DNA of 64,000 nucleotides, taken from positions 1-64,000 of IMG/VR virus record IMGVR_UViG_3300036859_000312; one strand, 5' to 3'. The DNA is from a virus. A program made the position numbers and the translations under genes. Below are positions 14,820 through 22,870 of the stretch, in pieces. Every line of letters begins with the position of its first letter. The stretch's first letter is position 1. The notes below the pieces were generated by a model. It searched no databases, had not been told where the DNA came from, and worked only from the letters and a program-made list of their open reading frames with translations.

Positions 14820-15125
14820 ATGGACCTGAACATCTTCCTGGGCCTTAGCCTCATCATCTGCATCACGGGCTGGGTCGTACAGGCCGCCTTCACGAGCTAT
14901 TGGCGGGATCGTTGCCTTGATTTCGAGGCGTCTCACCGGCCCCGCCCGAGAGCTATCCGGCAGGTCCCTCAGCCGGCCAAAGCGACAAGCGAAGACACGC
15001 TGCGCCTCCGTCGCCCGGTGCGGCCCCGTCACGTACCTGATCGCACGGCAACGTTGCGGCCTATCACGATCAAGGGGTGGCCGGCTCCTACGCCTGTCGG
15101 GCTGGCGATATGCCCTCCCAATTGA
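14820..15125 (+). CDS. Membrane-anchored protein
   Basis: A 101-residue protein with an N-terminal transmembrane segment (about 3-24: LNIFLGLSLIICITGWVV) and a basic, proline-rich cytoplasmic tail. A weak AGGGAG lies upstream. Function unknown. Confidence 0.6.
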   Translation: MDLNIFLGLSLIICITGWVVQAAFTSYWRDRCLDFEASHRPRPRAIRQVPQPAKATSEDTLRLRRPVRPRHVPDRTATLRPITIKGWPAPTPVGLAICPPN

Positions 15126-15706
15126 CGGTCCGCGATCAGGTCTTCTATGACGAGGGTTGGTTCCTGGGGCACACCGGCCTAGAGGTCGGTGATGGCTGGA
15201 AATTGATGCCGGAGCCATGGCGGCAGGGGTTCACTGACGCCATCGAACGGCGATTGTCGAATCCGTGGCCGACGTTCTCGGTCGTCGTGTACCGCCAGTC
15301 TCAGGCTGCGGTCAATCAGGCTGTCCTGCGGTACCTGTGGGAGCCGGCCGTAGGACCCCCGCACGATGAGCTGAACCCGGATGATCAGACCGACGGGGGG
15401 CTGTTGGATGCGATGCGCTCGAAGGCGGTACCGGTCACCGATTCGGGCAGCGTCCTGGCCCACATCGAGGATCACCCAAACGAGCTAGTGGTCCGGACTG
15501 TCTTGGCGGGCGAACCCCGAACACCGGGAGACGTCGGCCGGTGGCTCGACTCGCTGCCCCGACAGCACCGGGTTGTGGTGCCGGCTGTGGTATCGGCCCG
15601 CCTATACGGGATGCTGCAACGCCGCGGGTTCAACCAACAGCATTGGTGGGACGACCGGCTAGGCATCTTCGACCATGGGGCCATGATCCGGGTACCCGAA
15701 CTGTGA
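15110..15706 (+). CDS. Hypothetical protein
   Basis: A 198-residue protein with a mixed alpha/beta pattern (VRDQVFYDEGWFLGHTGLEVGDGW..., VLAHIEDHPNELVVRTVLAGEP...). It overlaps both neighbours (16 bases; GTGA). No recognised family. Confidence 0.6.
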   Translation: MPSQLTVRDQVFYDEGWFLGHTGLEVGDGWKLMPEPWRQGFTDAIERRLSNPWPTFSVVVYRQSQAAVNQAVLRYLWEPAVGPPHDELNPDDQTDGGLLDAMRSKAVPVTDSGSVLAHIEDHPNELVVRTVLAGEPRTPGDVGRWLDSLPRQHRVVVPAVVSARLYGMLQRRGFNQQHWWDDRLGIFDHGAMIRVPEL

Positions 15707-16389
15707 TCACCAAAGCCGACTGTCCGTTCTGCCACCACCCCATCACGGTCCGGGGCCGGGGCCCGTGGCCCCTGCAACGCCACGATGTCAACGGTCACGC
15801 GGTCGCCTATATCGGCCGGCCATGCTTTCGGCTCTGCGCTGGCAGCCGCGCTGTCCTACCTCTCTACGCCAACCCCTGGGCCCGCATGGCCCGTACACAG
15901 GAGCACCCCGTGCATCTCACCGTTTACCGCGAAGTCGAAGCCGACCACGTCAAGCCTGGCGATGTCATCGACTACGACGGCCCTCTCCCCATCGAGACGG
16001 TCGAACATCACCTGAACGGCGTTCGGCTACTTGGCCGCCGTCGCCCCAGCAGCCGTCGGACACCGGTTCAGTGCAAGCCCGGCGAACGTCTGCGTGTGTT
16101 TCCCACTCCCGCCCAGGAGGTCGAGGCTTGGGAGATGCTGAACGCTGCGGTCACGGATACTGCCAGCGCCTGGCGCCGAAACGAACAGGACGTAGCCGAA
16201 CCCGGCGCCGATCTCGTGGCGGCGCCCGTCGAATCGTCGGACATCGCCGGCAACCTTCAGATAGAGGCGGCCCTCCGAGACGGTTGTTTCACGCTCCGCC
16301 ACGACACTCCTGTCACGCCCGAGGAACCCGCGACCCCCAGCCCCGTCGACCTCGACCAGGACTACGAACCGATCGCGGTTGATGGGTGA
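15703..16389 (+). CDS. Hypothetical protein with zinc-knuckle-like N-terminus
   Basis: A 228-residue protein with CPFCHHPI near residue 7 and CFRLC near residue 41, possibly a zinc site. The middle (VEADHVKPGDVIDYDGPLPIETVEHH) resembles a small beta-barrel. The C-terminal part is acidic and low-complexity. GTG start overlaps the upstream stop. Confidence 0.6.
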   Translation: MITKADCPFCHHPITVRGRGPWPLQRHDVNGHAVAYIGRPCFRLCAGSRAVLPLYANPWARMARTQEHPVHLTVYREVEADHVKPGDVIDYDGPLPIETVEHHLNGVRLLGRRRPSSRRTPVQCKPGERLRVFPTPAQEVEAWEMLNAAVTDTASAWRRNEQDVAEPGADLVAAPVESSDIAGNLQIEAALRDGCFTLRHDTPVTPEEPATPSPVDLDQDYEPIAVDG

Positions 16390-16880
16390 CCAAAGCCAAC
16401 CCGACCCCGGAACGCGAGTTCCAAAAGACATTGGTCGGCGTGTTGGAACTGTTCGGCTACCAGGTGAACCACACCTATCCGCTGCGCACAGAGCATGGCT
16501 GGCGGACCGGCACTACCGCGATCGGTTGGCCCGATCTCACAGCGGTACGCCCACCCCGGCTGCTCGTGATAGAGGTCAAGGGCGAACACACCCCCCTGGA
16601 AGAAGCACAACGTGCTTGGCTGTCCCTGTTCGCCGGGATCCCCTGCGCCAGGGCGTGGGTACTACGTCCCACCGATCCGCCATGGCCGGACGTACAGGCA
16701 TGGATCCGCCGCCCCAAGGAAGCCCCCCGTGTCTACGGGTTCGATCTCACCCCTGATCCGCTGCTGGCATTGGCGAACGTCCGTGCCGAAAAGGCCCGGC
16801 GCCGTGCAACGAAACGTCAGCAGCGGAGCAATCCGCCCGCCGCCCCGACCCTTCCACTAGACACAGACCAACCGCGCTAA
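16386..16880 (+). CDS. VRR-NUC-like nuclease
   Basis: A 164-residue protein with a PD-(D/E)xK core: PEREFQKTLVGVLELFGY, GWPDLTAVRPPRLLVIEVKGEHTPLEEAQRAWLS. The GxPD...IEVK...Q order matches VRR-NUC nucleases (Holliday-junction-resolvase-like). It probably processes branched or packaging intermediates. The C-terminus is basic (EKARRRATKRQQR). GTG start overlaps the preceding stop. Confidence 0.75.
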   Translation: MTKANPTPEREFQKTLVGVLELFGYQVNHTYPLRTEHGWRTGTTAIGWPDLTAVRPPRLLVIEVKGEHTPLEEAQRAWLSLFAGIPCARAWVLRPTDPPWPDVQAWIRRPKEAPRVYGFDLTPDPLLALANVRAEKARRRATKRQQRSNPPAAPTLPLDTDQPR

Positions 16881-16883
16881 CGT
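16871..16883 (+). promoter_or_regulatory. Promoter box ACCGCGC-TAACGT
   Basis: A variant of the recurring phage element, -10 TAACGT at 16878-16883. It is located over the end of the VRR-NUC gene, with a leader carrying GAGGAG before the ATG at 16918. Confidence 0.65.
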
Positions 16884-16917
16884 AACGGTGCTTACGACCG
16901 ACTAAGAGGAGCCCGTG

Positions 16918-17265
16918 ATGGGATTGGACAGTTTCGAGGGGCATGACGTGATCGCGTCGGGTGTGGAAATGCCCGGCGCCAGCGGCGGCCTGAATAAGGC
17001 GCTGCGGGTCAGTGACCTTCAGCTCCACCATGGAGACCGTGTCACCCTGGTTCTCGATTGCGAAGTCGTGAAGCTCCGATTCGATGAGGTCAAGGACAGC
17101 GACTCGTTGGAACGCATCCATGTGCTGCGCGTCCACAACGCTGCCCCCATCGACGGTGACGTTGTTGTCGAGGTGCTCGAACAGCAACGCAGGCGTGTCG
17201 AAGAGGCCAAGGGCGTTCAGAGCTTGCCCTACGCCGACGTTGACGAACCCGACGCCCAGGACTAG
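16918..17265 (+). CDS. Hypothetical protein
   Basis: A 115-residue beta-rich protein (VSDLQLHHGDRVTLVLDCEVVKLRFDEV...) with a helical acidic end. ATG 16918 (GTG 16915 also possible) follows GAGGAG. First gene after a promoter box and ahead of the helicase; function unknown. Confidence 0.65.
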   Translation: MGLDSFEGHDVIASGVEMPGASGGLNKALRVSDLQLHHGDRVTLVLDCEVVKLRFDEVKDSDSLERIHVLRVHNAAPIDGDVVVEVLEQQRRRVEEAKGVQSLPYADVDEPDAQD

Positions 17266-17286
17266 ACGGGTCCCTTGGCCACCCTG

Positions 17287-17565
17287 ATGACACCCGCACC
17301 GTCGGATATCCCGACCGAGGCTCAACCGGTCCTGGCTGAGATTGAACGCATGTCAGCCAGGATCATCGAACTGGAGAACGAACTGGGCATCGACCCAGCC
17401 CATAAACGGGACATCAGCGGGGGCCTCTACCAACAGCGCCTCCAGCTCTACGCGAAAGCCCGAGCTCTGAAAGTCCCCTATCCAGTGATCGGTAGCGCGG
17501 CGGATACCTCGGGTGAATCGGTGCGGGCAGCGATGCACAAACACAACCGCAACCACAGCCCGTAA
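17287..17565 (+). CDS. Putative small HTH protein
   Basis: About 92 residues: a helix (LAEIERMSARIIELENELG) followed by a C-terminal segment, YAKARALKVPYPVIGSAADTSGESVRAAMHKHNR, with the pattern of a helix-turn-helix (AADTSGESVRAAM). DNA binding is inferred. The start is uncertain: ATG 17287 is chosen, TTG 17275 in the same frame is an alternative. Confidence 0.55.
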   Translation: MTPAPSDIPTEAQPVLAEIERMSARIIELENELGIDPAHKRDISGGLYQQRLQLYAKARALKVPYPVIGSAADTSGESVRAAMHKHNRNHSP

Positions 17566-17577
17566 CCGCGGTAACAT
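17564..17577 (+). promoter_or_regulatory. Promoter box AACCGCGG-TAACAT for helicase
   Basis: The palindrome GTAACCGCGGTAAC contains the -10 TAACAT (17572-17577). The GTG start of the helicase is exactly seven bases after it, so a leaderless mRNA is expected. Confidence 0.75.
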
Positions 17578-17584
17578 CTCTGTC

Positions 17585-19057
17585 GTGGACCCCACCCTCG
17601 AACAACAAACGGCGCTAAACCTGTTCTCTACAGGCGACGATCTGGCTATCGAAGCGGGGGCTGGCACCGGCAAGACGACGACGTTGCAGATGCTCGCCCG
17701 TTCAACCCAGCGGCTGGGTACCTACCTGTCGTTTAACCGGGCAATCGCCAACGAAGCGGCCCGCAAGATGCCGATGTTCGTGCAGTCGTCCACGATGCAC
17801 AGCTTGGCGATGCGTACGGTCGGGCGTCGACTACGCCACCGTTTGGATGCTCCCCGGTTGAACGGCTGGCAGCTCGCGAAACGTATGGGCGTCGGACCGG
17901 TAGCGATGCAGACAGGCACTCGTAGCAAGGTGCTACAGCCCGGGTTTCTTGCCGGTCATGTGATGAAGGCTGTTGCCCGGTTCTGCCAGTCTGCTGACGA
18001 TGAACCTGCCGTCGGCCATTTCCCGTACATCGAGGGCATCGACCTACGAGACAGTGCCGGGGCCCGCACCTGTAACAACAACCGCGAACTAGCCAAGCTG
18101 CTGCTGCCTCATCTGCAGGACGCTTGGATTGACCTGACCGACCCGAACGGCCGGTTGCGGTTCTCCCATGACGTCTACCTGAAAGTCTGGCAGCTCGAAC
18201 GGCACGAGATCCCAGGCGACTACGTCATGCTGGACGAAGCTCAAGACGCCAACGGGGTCATGCTCGCTGCCATGACGAACGCTGCTGCCGCCGGCAAACA
18301 GGTCGTGTACGTCGGCGATACCCAACAGCAGATCTACGAATGGCGTGGCGCCGTTAACGCTCTCGCCAATGTTGACGGTAACCGTGCGTTCCTGACGCAG
18401 TCGTTCAGGTTCGGGCCGGCTATCGCCGAGGTAGCGAACTGCATCCTTGAGCAACTACATGCTGAGCTGAGCCTGACTGGCACGGACAGCATCGACAGCA
18501 CGGTCGGCACCCTGACGGCCTACGACGCGGTGCTGTGCCGCACCAACGCGACAGCCGTCAATTCGGTGCTAGCGCTGCAACGCCGCGGTTTGCAGCCGTT
18601 CCTTGCGGGCGGCGCCTCAGAGATCGTGGCATTCGCTAACGCAGCTATCGCCCTACAGAACGGCGAAAAGACCTACCACCCTGAACTGGCGTGTTTCGAC
18701 ACATGGCGCGAAGTTCAGGAGTACGTAGAACAAGACCCGCAGGGCGACGAACTACGGATGATGGTCTACCTGCTGGACGAATACGGCCCTCAGATCGTCC
18801 TGGACGCCCTGACGGGCCTTGTCGGGGAGGATCAGGCCGACGTCATCGTTTCGACCGCTCACAAGGCAAAGGGACGTGAATGGGGCCAGGTGCATATCGC
18901 CCCTGACTTCGATGACGGCGAAGGCGAGACCGGTCTACAGCCCGCCGAGTGGCGGCTGTTGTACGTGGCTTGCACCCGGGCCCGGCATGCGCTCGATGTC
19001 ACCTGGTGCAAACCCGTCCGCGATCTACTCGCCCGCCCTGTGCTAGCCCCCAACTAG
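17585..19057 (+). CDS. UvrD/Rep-like SF1 DNA helicase
   Basis: A 490-residue superfamily 1A helicase. Motif I is AIEAGAGTGKTTTL (about 22-35), Ia is YLSFNRAIANEA, and II is YVMLDEAQDAN. Motif III is VVYVGDTQQQIYEWRGA, IV/IVa is FLTQSFRFG, V is VIVSTAHKAKGREW, and VI is LLYVACTRARHAL. It is shorter than UvrD (~720), lacking most of the 1B/2B inserts, as in phage Dda-like or F-box-helicase-like proteins. It probably unwinds DNA during replication or recombination. Leaderless GTG start. Confidence 0.9.
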   Translation: MDPTLEQQTALNLFSTGDDLAIEAGAGTGKTTTLQMLARSTQRLGTYLSFNRAIANEAARKMPMFVQSSTMHSLAMRTVGRRLRHRLDAPRLNGWQLAKRMGVGPVAMQTGTRSKVLQPGFLAGHVMKAVARFCQSADDEPAVGHFPYIEGIDLRDSAGARTCNNNRELAKLLLPHLQDAWIDLTDPNGRLRFSHDVYLKVWQLERHEIPGDYVMLDEAQDANGVMLAAMTNAAAAGKQVVYVGDTQQQIYEWRGAVNALANVDGNRAFLTQSFRFGPAIAEVANCILEQLHAELSLTGTDSIDSTVGTLTAYDAVLCRTNATAVNSVLALQRRGLQPFLAGGASEIVAFANAAIALQNGEKTYHPELACFDTWREVQEYVEQDPQGDELRMMVYLLDEYGPQIVLDALTGLVGEDQADVIVSTAHKAKGREWGQVHIAPDFDDGEGETGLQPAEWRLLYVACTRARHALDVTWCKPVRDLLARPVLAPN

Positions 19058-19066
19058 GGAGGGACC

Positions 19067-19666
19067 ATGGACCTTGCCACTATCGACATCAGTCCCGAAG
19101 AAGCCAAAGACCGTCTCGCTGACTATGAGGAAGCCCTGCGCCGCGAGCGGTCTGCTGAGGACGAAGCGATCGCGGCGGGCTACCGGGCCGCAGCCAGGGG
19201 CCTGCCGGTCATCTCGCTCTCCCAGACGATGGCGGCCGGTGAATGGTTCCCCAACGGCCTGCCCCGCCTCGCCGTGTGCCGCGCTGACGCCCACGAGTGC
19301 TACGTCCGGGTCCACGGGCGGACCAGCGACCGGCGCTCCGTGACGTTCACAGACCGGGAGTGGGACCGTGGCCGTGCCCGGATCGGCGCCTACCGCGTCC
19401 AGGTCGACATGCCCCGCCCGGCTGTCGTCACCAACGAAGCGTGGCGTGGCCGCACGATTGTTCCGCTCGTCCCGCCCCAACACCGGCCCCGCCGCCCACG
19501 CCTCGGCCGCTTCCACATCCTGTGGGAGGTCGAACAGTGGACGCTGATCCCGCCACGCGACCCCGCGCTTCTCCGCCATATCCAGGGTGACCTGTGGGCT
19601 GTGATGGCTGTGTGGGATCTGACCGACCTGGAACGGGCAGTCCTGTTCGCCCGTGGCGATTCGTGA
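19067..19666 (+). CDS. Hypothetical protein
   Basis: A 199-residue protein. The N-terminus is a charged helix (EEAKDRLADYEEALRRERSAEDEAIAAGY), followed by beta-rich segments (RLAVCRADAHECYVRV, GRFHILWEVEQWTLIPP). A strong GGGAGGG precedes the ATG. No known family; similar-looking proteins occur in other actinophages. Confidence 0.65.
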   Translation: MDLATIDISPEEAKDRLADYEEALRRERSAEDEAIAAGYRAAARGLPVISLSQTMAAGEWFPNGLPRLAVCRADAHECYVRVHGRTSDRRSVTFTDREWDRGRARIGAYRVQVDMPRPAVVTNEAWRGRTIVPLVPPQHRPRRPRLGRFHILWEVEQWTLIPPRDPALLRHIQGDLWAVMAVWDLTDLERAVLFARGDS

Positions 19667-19668
19667 TG

Positions 19669-19702
19669 CCCTATCGTCAACAGCGGTGATAGGCCGTTGA
19701 CG
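19669..19702 (+). other. Alternative hairpins before the SGNH gene
   Basis: Two mutually exclusive stems overlap here: CCTATC with GATAGG, and CGTCAAC (19675-19681) with GTTGACG (19696-19702). They lie in the short gap before the gene at 19723 and could be a weak terminator or a translation-control element. Confidence 0.35.
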
Positions 19703-19722
19703 GCAGGGCAGGAGCGGGATCT

Positions 19723-21213
19723 ATGGGCGTAAAGGTCAACTATCGGGCCGACCAGGCCGACCGCAATTACGGGCGTAGCACCGGCCAGGTCTTCCAGAAC
19801 GTTGACCAGGCCCTGCAATTCCTTCGCACCATCCCGCTAGCGGATCTGGTCAGCATCACCGATGAAGTGACCGGGCAGGCAGCCCTGCCAGGCGTCCTCA
19901 ACCTGGCTACCGCCCTGCCTGGCAATGTTCCCATCAACAAGTTCACCTACATCCCGGAGGGATGGGGCGATCAGTGGCGAATCGCCCGAGACCAGGCCCC
20001 TAGTCGCCTGGTGAAGTTCCAAGCGTGGGGGGATAGCAACACCGTCGGGGATGGGTCCACGGATCGCATCAACCGGGGATGGTTCGGCCTAGTCGGCGAT
20101 GTCCTCAAGACCAAATACGGCGATGGCGGCTCGGGCTACCTGACATACGCCACAGCTCCCACCTCGACCGGCACATGGACTGCCGAGCAAGGGTTCAGCG
20201 GCGCTGCCGGTCGGGCAACCGCGGCAGCCACGAAATCGTGGGTCAATATCCGGGGCACCACAATCCGGATCTTCTACCGCAACATCGGTGTCGTCGGAGT
20301 GCTCCGATACCGCATCGACGGCGGCAGCTTTACCAACATCACTCCACCGACTGCACCAACCGGTAACGAACCCGGGTTCGTTGAGGTCACCGGCCTCGCC
20401 AATGTCCCTCACACGCTCGACATCGAATGGGTATCCGGCGCGATAGTCCTGCACGGCATTCAGGGCTCGTACAACACCGGGATTGCCACCTACCGGTGTG
20501 CCCAGGGGAGCCGTGCCGGCAGTGACTACTCGATGAACGAGATCCAGCGGCTCCAGATCACCACGGCGGGCACGACCACGATCACAGCCGCGGCGCCCGG
20601 TTCGTTTACGCCGTTCATGCAGAACAAGTATCTGTCCAGCCCCACCCTGGCTCCGGGCACACAGATCACCGCGGTCGCGTCGGCCACATCTGCGACGATC
20701 GCTCCCGCGGCGACCGGTTCGGCCACGGAAACCGCGATCCTCGGGTTCAACCCGTCGACCTCCGCGACGGTCCCCTACTCCACTGTTGAGGCGTCCCCAT
20801 CGTTCGGTTTCGGCCGTGCCGATGTGCTGATGATTCTGCTCGGCGTCATCGACGCCCAGTCCGCCACCAACACCGCGGCCAGTTTCCGTAACGGCTTGTC
20901 CCACATCATCAGCGCTCACACATTCGGCCAGGCCGGCGCCGCCTACACCTACGCCCCTGACGTCATCGTCATTGTCGAGCACACCGGGTTCAGTCTGGGC
21001 TTCGATGTCGATCTCGAATACTCCGAAGACGCCGCTGTGGTCCGCGACATCGCTGAGGCCTACAACGCCGCTGTGATCGACTTCTGGGCTATGGGCCGAC
21101 ACTCGTTCCAAGGTGCAACCGACATGGGCCTACTGGCCGATTTCGTGCACATGTCCAACGCCGGTCACGCCACCGTCGCACGCGCAGTCCTGAACGTCCT
21201 GGACGCAGCATGA
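19723..21213 (+). CDS. SGNH-hydrolase-domain protein, possible virion esterase
   Basis: A 496-residue protein. An N-terminal ~80 residues (NYRADQADRNYGRSTGQVFQNVDQALQFLRTIP) resemble a tail-protein linker. Then comes AWGDSNTVGDG (SGNH block I), a long beta-rich Ala/Thr insert (about 150-340), ADVLMILLGVIDAQ (block III-like), and ADFVHMSNAGHATVA (DxxH-type C-terminal catalytic pair). This suggests a carbohydrate or lipid esterase on a fibre-like scaffold. It is placed far from the tail genes, so a virion role is only inferred. Confidence 0.65.
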   Translation: MGVKVNYRADQADRNYGRSTGQVFQNVDQALQFLRTIPLADLVSITDEVTGQAALPGVLNLATALPGNVPINKFTYIPEGWGDQWRIARDQAPSRLVKFQAWGDSNTVGDGSTDRINRGWFGLVGDVLKTKYGDGGSGYLTYATAPTSTGTWTAEQGFSGAAGRATAAATKSWVNIRGTTIRIFYRNIGVVGVLRYRIDGGSFTNITPPTAPTGNEPGFVEVTGLANVPHTLDIEWVSGAIVLHGIQGSYNTGIATYRCAQGSRAGSDYSMNEIQRLQITTAGTTTITAAAPGSFTPFMQNKYLSSPTLAPGTQITAVASATSATIAPAATGSATETAILGFNPSTSATVPYSTVEASPSFGFGRADVLMILLGVIDAQSATNTAASFRNGLSHIISAHTFGQAGAAYTYAPDVIVIVEHTGFSLGFDVDLEYSEDAAVVRDIAEAYNAAVIDFWAMGRHSFQGATDMGLLADFVHMSNAGHATVARAVLNVLDAA

Positions 21214-21267
21214 AAGACGGGATGACGAACAGCTGATCTAACGCCGAAGGCCAAGGAGGCCGACGCA

Positions 21268-21615
21268 ATGGCAAACAGCAGCAGCATCGTCTATCAACCA
21301 GCATCCCTCCGGGCAGCCGCCCGGTCTGTGACCGACCGGATCCGTGCCGGCTTCCAACCCTGGGTAGGCCCTGACAGGAAACAACGCTGGGCCCGTGTCT
21401 CTGGTAGCCGCATCGAAGAGGCACCTATCACCCCACCCGAAGGTGTCGTGCTTGATGAACTGGCGTTCCTGAACGAACACCAACCAGCTGGCGCGCTGCA
21501 TTGGCATCGCCTGTTCGGCATGTGGCGTTCCCATCGTCACGACAACGGCAACAACGCTCACTCCCACTACGTTGGGGGCCCGAGCTTGCAGGCAGGAGAA
21601 ATCGACACCCCATGA
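21268..21615 (+). CDS. Hypothetical protein at head of DNA-modification island
   Basis: A 115-residue basic protein with AAGGAGG before the ATG and a His-rich end (LHWHRLFGMWRSHRHDNGNNAHSHY), possibly metal-binding. It overlaps the ParB-like gene by ATGA and so is probably part of the same unit. Function unknown. Confidence 0.6.
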   Translation: MANSSSIVYQPASLRAAARSVTDRIRAGFQPWVGPDRKQRWARVSGSRIEEAPITPPEGVVLDELAFLNEHQPAGALHWHRLFGMWRSHRHDNGNNAHSHYVGGPSLQAGEIDTP

Positions 21616-22217
21616 CATCGATCACCCCAGGCGATGCCGGTACCCGCTGGATCGAATACGAGCCGGTCGGCTCCCTGAAACCCCACCCGGACAACCCCAA
21701 GGGTCACGCCCTCGACGCGCTGGTCGCCGCGGTCGAACGATTCGATTACACAGAACCTGTCCTCGTCTGTGAACGCACCGGCTACATCGCAGCCGGTCAT
21801 GGCCGCACCGAAGCCATCATGCGTCGTCTTGCAGCGGGCGATCCTCCGCCCGATGGAGTGGCCGTCGCCGCGGACACGGGGGAATGGCTTGTCCCTGTGG
21901 TGCATGGCTGGTCCAGCACCGACGATGACGAACTGCGCTTCTACCTGTTCGCATCGAACCATCTCGGGCCCGCGGGCGGCTGGATAAACGATGTCCTCGC
22001 GCCGCTCCTTCAGGATCTCGCCGAGGCCCCGGCCGGTCTGAACGGCACCGGTCTGACCAGTGACAGTCTGGACGCCCTGCTCGCCGAGGTCACGCAACCC
22101 GACTTTCAACCAGTCGACCCCGCTGATCAGCCCCGCCTAGACCGCAAGTTTCACCTGGTCTGCAACAACTGCGGCGCTGCGGTTGATCCGGCAGCAGCCG
22201 AACGCGTCGAACAGTGA
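21612..22217 (+). CDS. ParB/Srx-fold nuclease-like protein
   Basis: A 201-residue protein with a ParB-N domain: EPVGSLKPHPDNPKGH (box I), FDYTEPVLVCERTGYIAAGHGRTEAIMR (box II, GHxRxxA-type), then an ELRFYLFASNHLGP segment. A CNNCG pair sits near the C-terminus. Phage ParB-like proteins of this kind occur with DNA methyltransferases and Mom-like enzymes. The neighbours here are two Mom-like genes, so a role in DNA modification or its control is inferred rather than partitioning. Confidence 0.8.
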   Translation: MTSITPGDAGTRWIEYEPVGSLKPHPDNPKGHALDALVAAVERFDYTEPVLVCERTGYIAAGHGRTEAIMRRLAAGDPPPDGVAVAADTGEWLVPVVHGWSSTDDDELRFYLFASNHLGPAGGWINDVLAPLLQDLAEAPAGLNGTGLTSDSLDALLAEVTQPDFQPVDPADQPRLDRKFHLVCNNCGAAVDPAAAERVEQ

Positions 22218-22870
22218 CACTGCTGGTGGCGCCGTGTTCCCGCGACGCTGCCCTACACGCCACCCGATGGTGGCACTACTCCCGATCCATGCCGCTAGGG
22301 CGGGTCATCTGCTACGGGGCCTGGTGGCAAGGCGAATTCAGAGGCGCTGTCGTCTATGCCAGAGGCAACAACCGACATTTAGGCAAGCCCTACGGCCTGT
22401 CCGACAGCCGGCATGTCGTAGAGCTATGCCGCATCGCCCTGGACGATCACCCCGAGTTTCCTGTTACCCAGGTCGTCGCCCGAACCCTCAGCCAACTACA
22501 ACACACCAACTCTGGACTACGGCTCGCCCTATCCTTTGCTGACCCTGAGCACGGCCACGACGGTGCCATCTACCGGGCCGGGAACTGGATCTACTTAGGC
22601 CGCACAGAGCCCGTCCGTTACTTCTTGCATCGCGGCCGATGGGTGCACCAACGAGACGTGACCGGCGCACCGCAGTTCCACAGTCGAGCATCAGGGATCC
22701 ATCACCCCAATGTCGGCGGCAACCAGTCGCATATAGACATCGCGGCCCTCCCCTTCCGCGAGGCCTCCCCCAAGCACCGCTACGGCTACCCCTTCGACCG
22801 GGCCATGCGCCGCCAGTTGACCCATCTGTCAGTACCGTTCCCCGGGCAACGGTTGAAGATCGCTGAATGA
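22214..22870 (+). CDS. Mom-like DNA modification protein, copy 1
   Basis: A 218-residue GNAT-fold protein resembling phage Mu Mom, which converts adenine to a carbamoylmethyl derivative and blocks restriction. Family features are HATRWWHYSRSMP, GAWWQGEFRGAVVYARGNN, GKPYGL, VELCRIAL, and GLRLALSFADPEHGHDGAIYRAGNWIYLGR, ending in SPKHRYGYPFDRAMR. All regions are intact. A ~35-residue insert (VHQRDVTGAPQF...HI) distinguishes it from copy 2. GTG start overlaps the ParB-like stop (GTGA). Confidence 0.8.
   Translation: MTLLVAPCSRDAALHATRWWHYSRSMPLGRVICYGAWWQGEFRGAVVYARGNNRHLGKPYGLSDSRHVVELCRIALDDHPEFPVTQVVARTLSQLQHTNSGLRLALSFADPEHGHDGAIYRAGNWIYLGRTEPVRYFLHRGRWVHQRDVTGAPQFHSRASGIHHPNVGGNQSHIDIAALPFREASPKHRYGYPFDRAMRRQLTHLSVPFPGQRLKIAE

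Noticed and set aside
14539-14829. GTGA-coupled 96-codon ORF following the 14411 gene
   Set aside because: The coupling is attractive, but its composition (Arg/His/Pro-rich) is nonsense and the frame continuous with 14411 has coherent protein-like sequence.
20089-21111. 340-codon minus-strand ORF opposite the SGNH-like gene
   Set aside because: Gly/Arg/Asp-rich mirror of the plus-strand frame, which has SGNH motifs, a start and proper context; no independent evidence for the minus frame.
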